Assembly: GCA_914767715.1 (NCBI GenBank)
Contig: OU612073.1
Span: forward strand, 9,920,001 to 9,984,000
Reading direction: 5' to 3'
Length of the DNA: 64,000 bases
Source of the DNA: Membranipora membranacea
Lineage: Eukaryota; Bryozoa; Gymnolaemata; Cheilostomatida; Membraniporidae
The notes under the pieces were generated by a model. The model made no database searches and was not told the origin of the DNA. It saw nothing but the letters and a program-made list of their open reading frames with translations. Positions 25,400-35,434 of the stretch are shown piece after piece (position 1 is the first letter of the stretch; every line of letters starts with the position of its first letter). The position numbers and the translations under genes were made by a program.

Positions 25400-26680
25400 A
25401 ATCGAAGTGAGCATGCTGACTTAGATTTGGTAAATTCATGTAGTAACTTCCTTAACAGTTTCAAGGGAAATTACAGCCCATAAACACATGCGTGTATGAT
25501 CTAGCCTTAGATAGTAGTTAGAAATAAATGGGAGGCAAAATTCGCCCAGTAAAACCATATGTAGTGCTATAAGCTCTTACTGCGGGGTCTGGGGCAAAGC
25601 CTCAGTCTCTAAAAAAACTAAACTGTATAAATATCAAATGGAACTCCCTAGTAAGATTATTTATTTGTAATATTATAAGGTCATTTTATTTATCATTCTG
25701 CCTGCCTGCCTACCTTAGAGGTATACGGGCGTGCTTTAGTACAGTTTGTGTGTAGAAATATTGTCCCGGATTCTAAGATCTAATGGCATCAAGGCATAGT
25801 TCAGATGATGGATAAGCAGCAGGAATATTGCTTTTCCGGCAAAATTCCTACTACCATTTTACATGGCAGATTGTTTGTGTATTTATTTTGATCTGCTTGA
25901 GGTTTGCGATATGTCATGACAATCACATGTAAACTCGGCTGATATAACATACTTAACTTACTGACTTAGTCATAGTCGTAATTAGGCTGTTGCGATAGTG
26001 ACTTAACATACACAAATAAAATGTAACCATTTGAGATGTCTGACATATTATCTCAATTTATTTTTCTGATCAAATTAAATTAAAATTGAGTGTTTCTTAT
26101 CTGTTGTTGCCTGCAATTGGAAAATGAGAGGATAACTTGACAAAACTGTGAAAAGATGAGAAGGTTTTGAGGTGCCACTACAGCTACACACATTTAACAA
26201 CTCCTTCATCCTGAAGTTCTTTTAAAACTAATTCAAACCTATTGGAGTTATTGCTTGTTCAAACTAATGGCTTTGGACTAGAGTCACGATTTGCTCAATG
26301 CTATCATCACAGGGAAATTTGCCTGTATTTGCAGTTTTAATAATAGTTATCATGATAAGAATAACCGATAACAATTTTTATTGTCAGGTCTAAGTTTCCC
26401 ATTAGATCATACACATCTTTTTATAACTCTTCCCACTAGTACATGAAGTGTAAATTTGAATTTAAATCTGGTGTCTGTGTTCTGGACAATTTGATAATTT
26501 GGTATAAATGTACATTTTTATCACTTGCTGGTTGGTTTCAAGTTGAAACGATCTGTGGCTAAATTTATACATAGTTAGTTGGTCTGATAACGTTAACTAG
26601 CAGCTATTCAGCTATATTTATACAACCTAATAATATATAAGTCTCTGCATTAGGATGTATCATTCTGTAAGATACCAGCT
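25400..26680. other. Spacer, unit 4
   Basis: No gene is supported. It matches the spacers of units 2 and 3 up to about 26450, then runs into a lone exon B instead of an orphan first exon. Confidence 0.5.
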
Positions 26681-26686
26681 TAGCGT

Positions 26687-26960
26687 TTAATCGAAGTTGA
26701 CAAGGTTTTCCTCGAAGGTATTTGATTTCAGATCGAAATCCAAGTTCTAACTCCGTTGCATTGACAGTGGCTATGTCAAATATTGCGCAGCTTGCATTCA
26801 ATGAAAACATAAATCCAGCACAGCCAACTTTGCCGTTGCACGCAGTCAGGCATTGCCATATACTCATCGATGAGCTTGTAACCTCTGTATAATTCAGAAC
26901 AGATTGGCCCAAGATCTTAGTATGCATGTTTTATTCCCTGGCCAAGTATCTATCCTGTCA
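26687..26960 (-). pseudogene. Lone second-domain exon (exon B) of a lost type 2-like gene
   Basis: The segment matches exon B of the array (WQCLTACNGKVGCAGF, then SLNASCAIFDIATVNA). It keeps the correct base count at the site that is frameshifted in the other type 2 copies. However, its splice acceptor is changed (TTTCAT instead of TTTCAG), two bases are missing near 26930, and one base is added near 26718. No exon A or exon 1 lies upstream. It is probably a relic of a deleted gene. Confidence 0.75.
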
Positions 26961-27647
26961 ATGAAAAAATATCATACACATTTTTAGCACAACAAGGTGT
27001 CGCTATAGCTACAGCTAAACGCATCGCACAAACCCTTGAAACAAAGTCATATCTTATGTTTTTGTTATTTTGAAACTAATTTAAATGGAGTTACTCCTTA
27101 TACAAACCAATGGCATTGGACTAGTGTTACAATTTGCACAATACTATCATCACAGGGAAATTTGACTGTATTTGGAGTTGTACTTTCAACTGCAGGCGGA
27201 CTTGATCGACTTGATCAACTTGATCGACCGTGCACTAAAATAACAACTGTAATTTTAGTATTATAAATAACATTGTTAACTTTAATAATAGTGTTATGAT
27301 AAAATAATAAAAATAAAAATTATTATGATAAGGACTTAGTTTGCTATTAGGTAGGTCATAACTCTCCCTATAATAGTTGATGTTGAGCAAATTTTAAAAT
27401 TGAATCTGGTGTGTGTGTTCTGGACGCAAAAAAAAACAATTGACAATTTGGCATAATTGTATGTTCTTACCACTGGCTGGTTGGTTTGATGTTGAAAGTA
27501 TCTTAAGACTGGTGTCTGAATTTATAACGTTGACAAAACTCAGAAAAATAGCCTGTACTCTAGCTATACAGTCATAATTATAAACCATAATAACATATGA
27601 GTCACTGTATAGGAGGTACTTCATTCTACAGGATACAAGCTTAGCAG

Positions 27648-28980
27648 TTAATCAAAGTCGACAGAATCCTCTCGAAGATATATTATTTCAGATCCAAATC
27701 CATGTTGTACCTCCGCTGCACTGACAGTGGCTATGTCAAAGATTGCACAGCTTGCATTGAGTGAATAGATAACTCCAGCACAGCCAACTATTCCGTTACA
27801 TTCATTGACACACTGCCTTATACTTAGCGATGAGCTGCTCAACTCAGTATGATTCAGAGCAGATTGAGCCAAGATCCTTATATGCCTGTACCTTATTCCC
27901 TGGCCAAACATCAATGCTGTCACTGAAATAAAAGAAGGAAAATAGCCCAGGATCACAATGCTTATGTCTATGAGGCCTTTTGTTTCAATATTTACATGCT
28001 GTTATACTTTTTTGAAGGTTACTCCTGGCCTAGCCTGGCAGTGATCAGCAAAGCAAACTATTTGGTTTCGCCATCTCGCCATTTATTCAGCAAGGCGAAA
28101 TTGTTATCTAGGTGGAATGTTATATATACTTTTATTGGCAACCAAAGTCATCTCATTCGAAATGTTTTGCACTCAGTGCCAGAAAAAAAATTTTTGGTTT
28201 TGTGGTTAGCTCAATACAGATAAATAATTCATAACAACCTCTCATGTAAACCTCAGTGTCTGCCGCAGAGGGACAAGAGGAGGTACATGGCACTGTTCTC
28301 TTATGGGACACAGTACAGGTTGTACTTTTCCTCGAGTATGCTATTGACCCACAGTTTTTGTGTTGCTGGCATATGTACACACACGAGATCACATCCGTAA
28401 TATTTCTCATGATGGCTTCAACTTGATTCTGCTTCTGCCAAGGCATCCGCTGGAATCTGTCGTGTCCACGCTTTGGGTATGCTCCCCGGATTTGAAGAAT
28501 GGAGACAGCCTGTAACCATGCCATATTAAACATTGTAAATATTGCATCTCAGGTTGTTTTCATCAAAGGAAATCATGTAAAAACTAACAAAGCTAGACTG
28601 ATGCAATTGCTTCTTCCTTCCCTGTTCACCTTTCGCTGTGGCGTTTTATTTACCAAGTTCTACTAGGCTCTACCATCCAGCTCAATCGTTTTATTTTTTC
28701 CTTCCAAGTAAAGCAAGTAGAGTCTTGTATTATACGTGTTGCTGTTATTGCAGACCTGCTTCCCTCCACCCTCACCATGTTCACTTTGCTCTCACCATGT
28801 TCACTCTCCTGATATCTTCCTATATTCTACCCCAACTTATAAATGCTATTATATAACAAAATGATGAGCTGGAACTCTAAATGTAAGACATTTGGTTGTA
28901 TCGCCAAATTGAAAGTGAAATTTTCTTACACTTACTATTATAAGAAGAGCAGTAGCAGAAAGATTTCGTGATCCTGCCAT
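27648..28980 (-). CDS. Secreted protein with two PAN/apple-like domains, most diverged type 1 copy, intact
   Basis: Exons 28936-28980 (signal peptide MAGSRNLSATALLII, GTAAGT donor), 28239-28509 and 27648-27922 join in phase to 196 residues. Exon A is 18 bases longer than in the other type 1 copies, like type 2 exon A, so this copy at the edge of the array may resemble the ancestor. Cysteines of both domains are present (ISCVYICQQHKNCGSIAYS; VGCAGVIYSLNASCAIFD). The C-terminus reads REDSVDFD. Confidence 0.8.
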
Positions 28981-29108
28981 GGTCCCTAAATCCCCAAGCT
29001 TGAGAGAATGTGCGATCAAATATCCCACACATAAAGCCAACTTCATGGCATTTTCAGCACTTGGTTGCTCATTCCAAACAAAATTATTCACGTGTCAGAG
29101 TAATCTAT

Positions 29109-29155
29109 TTAATGGCATGGCCTTCGGTAGCTTATACCGAAGGCCATGCCATTAA
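29109..29155. repeat. Perfect 21-bp hairpin
   Basis: Two 21-base arms (ttaatggcatggccttcggta and its exact reverse complement) flank a 5-base loop. A related single-arm sequence (gatggcatggccttcagttg) is present in each type 2 5' flank, for example near 5752 and 10849. The hairpin therefore arose by inverted duplication of flank sequence. Confidence 0.95.
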
Positions 29156-29363
29156 CTTATTACACTTCGTTTTAATTTCCCTCCCAAACAAAGCTTGATT
29201 TGAACACTTTAAAATGAGCCATTGACCTGAGTTATTTGCATAGAAACATCTGCTTGATGACAGGAAGCTGGCTGTCACCAGTTGACTTGACACCAGTAGA
29301 TAACCTAACTTGCTTAGATTTGGTAGATTAAAGCTGTAATTTCCTTCACAGTTTTGAAGGAAA

Positions 29364-29632
29364 TTACAGCTTTTTACAATGGCAGAGATGGTTGAGATAA
29401 TCATCTGGAGATGGTTGTCTCGGAGCTGACGGTGTGTCTGTTGTATGACGCTGTATTACATTAACATCAGCATACACCTCACCATAGACAAAAGATCAGT
29501 TTTGTCTATGCACCTCACTGTCAACATTGAGTTCATAATAATCATCACCTATTATGTTGTATATTTCTTCTTCTGATTACATATTTGCTGCTGTTATTTG
29601 ATCATAGTTTTCCTCTTCAATTTCAGCGCCTA
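29364..29632 (-). pseudogene. Tyrosine-rich cytoplasmic-tail-like coding remnant
   Basis: One minus-strand frame of about 90 codons contains two internal stops (TAA near 29577, TGA near 29499) but keeps dense SH2-ligand-like motifs: EEENYDQI, EEEIYNIIGDDYYELNV, YGEVYADVNV and PDDYLNHL. The YNII and YYEL pair resembles a compact ITAM, though closer together than usual. The second stop lies within a small inverted repeat (catagacaaaa/ttttgtctatg). It lies 0.8-1.2 kb downstream of a transmembrane exon on the same strand, which suggests a decayed receptor. Alternatively the stops could lie outside real exons. No connecting exon was established. Confidence 0.4.
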
Positions 29633-30419
29633 CGAAACGCACAATCCTAAGTATTCAACTTCTTATGAGGTCTGAATTAAACAATGATGGCTCCCTTTCT
29701 CGCAATAAAGGTTTGGGTTTCAATACTAGCATTGCTTGAGAGAACTCCATAACCCTATCGATTTAAGAGGACCATATTTGCTTATTTGCATGCTTTAGAT
29801 GGGACCGGCTTGTAGCTAGCGTCTCCATGTAATAACTTCAAGACAAAACATAAAGCTGTATAAACCTCAAACCAATGATATTGTAATGATCAATTTATGG
29901 TTTATGGTATTGTGTTATTTTATGGGCAAACATGTCTGTGATACTATGGCTGTGTCAAAGACTATGGCTGGCACAACTCTACAGGAAGATGGAAGTTTAC
30001 ACTATTCGGCAGAAATTGGTAATGCCTGGATGGATTATGGCGCAGATGATGTCTACATACTTTTGGGCAAAATTAATCATTGTCTCGAAACTGATGAAAA
30101 GATGGCAGCTTTACCGTAACTACTGTGTGGTACATCTGGGAGTCTCTTGGCTGTCGATTGAGTCTCCCTTCTTGACCTCCTTTTTTTTCTGAATTTGCAA
30201 ACATTATAATTATTGTTTTTATGTTTATGGATGAAATGCAAACATTCTTATTACATATTAACACACATCATTACTAGGCAGGGTAGCCAAGAGGCTGTCC
30301 TGCACCATCATCACAAGCTCAACATGGAGTGAGAAATCAGTTGATGTTAATTGTTTCCAACCAGGGAGCCTGTCATACAATGGTGAACTGCTAATGCTTA
30401 TGCTAATATGATGGACATA

Positions 30420-30582
30420 CCGTATTTTCATAGCGGTGAAAATTAGGATCACAGCAACTAATACCCCAGCAACTGACAACCCCAACGGCAGTAGCCATTT
30501 TACAGTTGATATATACTCTGTATCAACAACAGCTGCACTTGGAATGTTGCTTCCGTAATTGCTAGGTATACTGTCATTATCT
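30420..30582 (-). CDS. Transmembrane-segment exon of an unidentified membrane protein (partial)
   Basis: A consensus acceptor (tttctgcttttag) precedes the exon and a GTATGT donor follows it. It encodes a short extracellular stalk and one membrane span (WLLPLGLSVAGVLVAVILIF) followed by basic residues (MKIR), the layout of a type I receptor. No extracellular-domain exons could be tied to it; the next kilobases upstream hold a MITE and a SINE. One possible next exon starts at 30300. Together with 29364-29632 it could be the remains of a receptor gene. Confidence 0.45.
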
Positions 30583-30844
30583 AAAAGCAGAAAAAAGAGA
30601 TGAGGATCTAAATGACAACAATTTGGTTGCAATCATCGATATCAATGGATGCAAATGTGTATTATATGTATCTGCCAGCGTAAAATAATAAATTATTTTT
30701 TGAATCTATCATGTCTATTTTGAAATTTTAGCTGTTATGATCACATAGAACAAATCATGGTAAACCATCAAAGCAGTAGCTGTGTCTGAAAAGTGTAAGG
30801 AACAAAGTTGCACGCATCACTCTGATTTTTGCAGTTTAAAGACT

Positions 30845-31237
30845 AACTTTGAGGCTGCAATTTTGTATCACATCTTACTCTCCATATTTGATCATGTGAG
30901 CAATTCCCAGCTTTAGAATCCAAATATTGAGGAAGTAATGGTATCTCAAACTTTCAAGGTGACCATCTTCAAATGGCATTGGGAATCAGCAAGCACACGT
31001 TGTGGGACGTCACAACTGTCATACTTATTGAAATATACTAACCCATAATGTATGGCGCGTTGTGACGTCCCACAAGGTGTGCCAGCTGATTCTTAATGCC
31101 GATTGACTGCCGTCACCTAGAAAGTTTGAGAGACCATAACTTCCTCATATTGGATTCTACAGCTGGAAATCGCTCACATGATAGAATCGAATCTGGAGAA
31201 TAAGATGTGATACAAAATAGCAGCCTCGAAGTAAGTT
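30845..31237. mobile_element. Fold-back MITE with arms of about 185 bp
   Basis: The left half (aactttgaggctgc, on through ttgtatcacatcttac) returns as an imperfect reverse complement in the right half, with the inner ends at tgtgggacgtcacaac/gttgtgacgtcccaca. The spacer between arms is about 45 bases. It has no coding capacity. This is the structure of a non-autonomous fold-back or MITE element. Confidence 0.9.
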
Positions 31238-31707
31238 TTTGATCAATGCAGCGTCTTCAACCACTGATGACTCATGCTTAGAGCTGAAATGTCCCTCAGA
31301 GTGGTGGCGCTTATCAGAGTAACCACCAGTGTGGACCGGTGTGATGACATCACCATAACCATGACCTTAATCATGATGCCGCTGCTCCAATCTATGAAAT
31401 ATTGCTGTAGTTGTCTCCCTGATTTTGTCCTGATGTTCATCATGATTATGCTCGTAATTCTTCTCTGTGGTTGAGTTGGAATAGGGGTGGTTTCATCTTC
31501 GCTGTAATTGTCAAACTCCCCATGGCGATCCAGAGAGCCCCCTAAGTAACGGTGTTTCTTGATATACAGACTCCTTCCTCTCCGCTAGAGCGAGGATTAG
31601 TTCTAATGTAAATCAAATCCGGTATACAACTGTAAAATAAAAAGCATTTCATAATTATTTAGTGAAAGCCACTCCTTGGTGAGAGCATTGAAGATTAACA
31701 TAACACC

Positions 31708-31950
31708 TCCTAGGAGATGGCTCAGTTGGTTAGAGCGCCTGTCCTTTAGCATGTGCAAATGTTGAAGGTAGTGCAGGGTTCGATTCCAACTGCAGTCCAT
31801 CAACTACCGGGGTTTGTTTGGCCCCCAGCCCCAGGTATGTTCCGACCTGCCTGCAAACAGAGAGCAACCTGGCGTAGAAATTGTGGCCTGGTCACGAAGG
31901 CACTACAATTTTGCCGCCCATGCTTTGGGATGCGGTGTGTGATAAGACAT
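31708..31950 (+). mobile_element. tRNA-derived SINE
   Basis: A Pol III A box (TGGCTCAGTTGG, in a TTAGAGCGC context) and B box (GGTTCGATTCC) lie at tRNA-like positions, with the spacing stretched by extra bases between the arms. An unrelated body follows. There is no CCA-ready acceptor pairing, so it is a SINE head and not a working tRNA. Confidence 0.7.
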
Positions 31951-32286
31951 CTGATTTTAATCAACCTTTTTCAATCCCTCCCTCCTCGTTGAAATTTACT
32001 ATAAGACCAAAAGTCTTGAGCGACATAATATTTATGTCGCATGCATGGTAGTGTTTGTATGATTTGACATAATGAAAATCATTTGAACAACTTAGTACTC
32101 AATTTTGATCTCTCTGTTCGAAGCCTTACATAGCTGCACAAGGTTTCCATAAAGCTATAAAATCAAAAACACAAGAAAATTTAAACAAAAATTATGCGGT
32201 TGCTCCTATATACATTTTGCAATAAGAATATAACCTACTGATGCGAACAATGTCTGTTTGAGAATTACATAATATCTAGCAACATA

Positions 32287-32969
32287 CTATGTTACAAAGT
32301 CACAATACTGCCCGAGTGTGCCGCCACATGACGGGCAGCAGTTCTGTCCATTCAGTACTTGATCGCTTGGGTCACATGAGAGTTGTACTCGACACTGTAA
32401 GAAATGCACATTATTTTGTCGAGGTCGAAGTTTAAGCCGAAATATTATCAAAAAAATCATAACACATAGAAATGTTTTATGCTACTGGTTTCATCAATTT
32501 CCGCACAATTTGGCAAGACGTAGGGAGCAAAAAAGGCAATAATTCTGTGAAACTCTGGGTGTACCCTTCTTGCCTCAGGTAATGGCTAGTCTTTCATAAA
32601 AAAATTTAATGCTTTGTCGCTGCCAGTAAAAGCTGAGATTCTGACGTTTAGCGCACAGGGATGAACATCGTTTAAATAGTCCACGTTACTGTGTCATACC
32701 TTCCTGTTGTTCTTTCGCCTCTGCTAACAAACCACCAACATGAAAATAATTTTGGGTGTCTGTTTCTTGCTAACAAATACCAAATTATGCTCCCTTTGAC
32801 AGTTGATCATGCTTTTCTTTGCGAGTTTAAAATGAAATAGATAGATAAATGAATTACGTGATCCTACCTTGAATTCATGACAATCTCTTGGAGGTACAAT
32901 GCTAGAAGAGTGCACTACACTAGCAGTGACCAATAAAGTTCCAACAGCTACTAGTAAACGCATCATCAT
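32287..32969 (-). CDS. Small secreted cysteine-rich protein with a VWC-like domain
   Basis: Two exons (32868-32969 and 32287-32394) join in phase 0 to 69 residues. Exon 1 encodes a signal peptide (MMMRLLVAVGTLLVTASVVH) and the start of the domain (PPRDCHEFK). Exon 2 begins at a cagTGT acceptor and encodes CRVQLSCDPSDQV, then QNCCPSCGG, then a last cysteine and a stop. The CCP-x-C pattern and seven cysteines are typical of single VWC or similar domains in extracellular proteins. A TATA box (TATAAATA, 33069-33076) lies about 100 bases upstream of the start, so this is probably a complete gene. The first of three consecutive ATGs was chosen as start. The function is unknown. Confidence 0.65.
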
Positions 32970-33068
32970 CAGTGAAATAAGTTTTGGTTGTGTGGTGCTA
33001 ATTCTTCTTCTCACTCGGTATAGGGAAGCGCTTGTGATTGTTGGATGCATTTCCCCTATTTATATAGG

Positions 33069-33076
33069 TATTTATA
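33069..33076 (-). promoter_or_regulatory. TATA box for the VWC-like gene
   Basis: TATAAATA on the minus strand, followed by a second TATA-like run (TATATAAATA) about 10 bases on, sits at a plausible distance from the 32969 start codon. Confidence 0.5.
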
Positions 33077-33119
33077 CTCTAGCATCGTTTTACGCACCCC
33101 AAGTATTATAAATAGGTTT

Positions 33120-34690
33120 ACAAAAAAAACTGAAAGTTATCAATCATTTCGCAAGGCATTCAAAGATTGAAAGTGGTCAAATCAGTTCTGAAGGGCAGCA
33201 AAATATATTGTAGGTGTTAAAATATAAAGTGCATCGATCAATAATAATAAATATATCCGCCCATCTTGTTTTTTTGTCGATGACAATTTCAGGTGAGCCA
33301 AACCAGTCAGTGTGATACAAATTTGATTGGGATATTGTAGCATGGTGGTTATTAATAATAACTTTGCACCAATTTTGAAATTATGAAGCTGATGAGAACA
33401 AGTCCACATTTTTTCAAATGTCAATAAACAAAAACTGATGAGACCTTGGAGCAAAATCAGCAAGAACTGCAAGAGGTCTCGATGAGACTGTATACTGTTC
33501 ACAGAAAACTTTTGCGTTCTCAACTGGACAAACAGCAGTATTTAAAAATAGCGATGGCATCATGCATGCCGTTCTACTAGGCCTGAATTTTGCATTTATC
33601 CTGATGGAGGATTTGAAAGGTTCAATAAAAATTAAGATGTTATGGCTGGCAAACAAATTTAACATCAATTTAAATTAAATTATTGTAATTGCTTAGTTTT
33701 ACACCTGATTTGCCTCAGCCAACAAAATTTACTTAAAACAACAAGAACTTCTAATTGGTGGGTCGGTAGATAGCAGGTCATTGCAATAAATTAGCTGGCA
33801 TCCTTTTATTTGCCGGCAACTGATGCCGCCAGAGTCGTAGGGTTGGTTCCAAAAATGGAGGATTCTTGATAAACTAATACAGCACCAAGCGCCTCTGATG
33901 CATATGCTTTTTAGAAGCAGATAACAGACATGATGATTGATATTTGTGATTGCCTGCATCTGTTTGTTGCTACTGTCCCCTTCCTACCTGCCCTCCATGT
34001 GTTGTATATTTTTTTAAGTTCCAAGGTGTTTTTTGCCAATTTAATCGACAATTTCGAAAACTATCTCTTTTTGGATTTATAAATTCTTAGCTATAACCAA
34101 ATTTGCAGTAAAATCAAGAACCTTATAATTTGCTGGAAGCTTGAATGCCCATGCCATTGCCAGTAACCATAGGACTGCCGCAGTTCCTGATTTTGGGCTG
34201 CGGCAGTCCTATGCCAGTAACAGTTATATTTTAATTACCAGGATTAGTGTCACATCCTTACTAGTTTATGAGTAGCAAAAACATGTTCCTTCACTTATTG
34301 ATGCAAAGATAGATTTAGTTCTATAACTGTTAACAATTTTTTTGCACACACTTTAATTAATTCAGAAACAAAGATTTTGGTTTGGCGCTGATCACCATCT
34401 TGCCTTGTTTAACTGTCCTGAAGGCTGAACCCGAGGCTCTGTTCTTTAAAAATTGTTATTCCATGATTAAACAATAATGCATTATTATGAAGTTAATAGT
34501 ACTTGTTGACCTCATCAATTGATATTTGAAGAAGGAATAGTTTTTACAGTGACTCAAACCACATAGAAGCGGCAGTATCCAGTATCCATGGGGACAATTC
34601 TGAATTGTTTAATTAATTCTTAATTTCTATTATTTACATGAGAGAACAATTCTTAATTTTCACCTGAAAGAAACTTAACTAAGTACAGCT
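33120..34690. other. Intergenic, no gene seen
   Basis: The short open frames lack splice context or recognisable domains. The one clear feature is a perfect 16-bp-arm hairpin at 34168-34213 (cataggactgccgcag and its complement). Confidence 0.5.
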
Positions 34691-34763
34691 GTGTTTGTAT
34701 ATTTTTTTTATCTGCTGGCGATGTCAAGAGAATCCCTTGTATACCCGACTGATCACACTAACT

Positions 34764-34984
34764 ACTTACCTACTTACCCGCTTACCCTCTTACCCGCTTA
34801 CCCGCTTACCCGCTTACCCGCTTACTCACCTTACCCGCTTACCCGCTTACTCGCTTACCCGCTTACCCGCTTACCCGCTTACCCTCTTACCCGCTTACCC
34901 GCTTACCCGCTTACCCGCTTACTCGCTTACCCGCTTACCCACTTACTCGCTTACCCGCTTACCCGCTTACTCGCTTACTTGCTT
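34764..34984. repeat. 8-bp minisatellite (cttacccg)
   Basis: About 28 near-perfect repeats of cttacccg with occasional a/t replacements (cttactcg, cttaccct) are followed by a short ttac run. All frames are open through it, giving meaningless LTRLPAYP-type open frames. It lies just beyond the 3' end of the LRRC34-like gene. Confidence 0.95.
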
Positions 34985-35103
34985 GCTGACTAACTTACTT
35001 ACTTACTTACTTTACTTACTTAGTCATAGTTGTAATCGGGTGTTGCAATAGTAAGTTAACTGAGACAAGTATATTGTAACCATTTTGAGGTGTTTGACAT
35101 GAG

Positions 35104-35109
35104 TTTATT
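35104..35109 (-). terminator. Possible polyadenylation signal of the LRRC34-like gene
   Basis: AATAAA on the minus strand, about 330 bases downstream of the stop codon. Confidence 0.35.
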
Positions 35110-35434
35110 GATATCTTGTAGCTTGTATTCATAGCTTGAATGTCAGTCAGAAGTATAAATCTTATGGTATAGTGATTATGATTATGTACAGATTGGGACA
35201 CCATAACATTCACTCTTATCATCATTGGGATGATCAAAGAGCTCTCATCTCTTAAGTTTTTCTTCAAACAGCCGCTTTCGTTTACGTTTACGTACCGACC
35301 AACAAATGTATATACAATCCAGCCTGCCCAACCATGTTTAATGTCAGCAGTATAACAACTGATGCCTTCATCGTAAAAATGAAGCAAGGCTTCATAGTGA
35401 AGCTTTCTTGCCGATTTTGGATATTGGTCGACCG

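Larger units (their letters stand above)
1..28990. repeat. Tandem array of about 7-kb units carrying paired PAN-domain genes
   Basis: The same ordered landmarks recur: a start block (tacataacgaaatgatgatc or close variants at about 1, 7523, 14310, 21432 and 28850), a short spacer, a type 2 gene, an intronic minisatellite, and a type 1 gene. Unit lengths are about 7.52, 6.79, 7.12 and 7.42 kb. Differences come from LINE insertions, an exon deletion and one replaced spacer. The two genes in each unit also resemble each other in exons and 5' flanks, so an older half-unit duplication preceded the unit duplications. All genes in the array point left (minus strand). Confidence 0.93.

Noticed and set aside
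29886-30192. Plus-strand open frames (77 and 86 codons)
   Set aside because: No domain, no splice or promoter context, two overlapping frames, and all supported genes nearby are on the other strand.
31708-31790. Working tRNA gene
   Set aside because: A and B boxes are good, but the arms do not fold into a standard cloverleaf and a SINE body follows.
34764-34984. CRISPR array or telomeric repeat
   Set aside because: There are no spacers, the unit is 8 bp, and the context is an animal intergenic region.
34691-35051. Open frames of LTRLPAYP repeats
   Set aside because: Translation of the cttacccg minisatellite; all frames are open because the repeat lacks stops.
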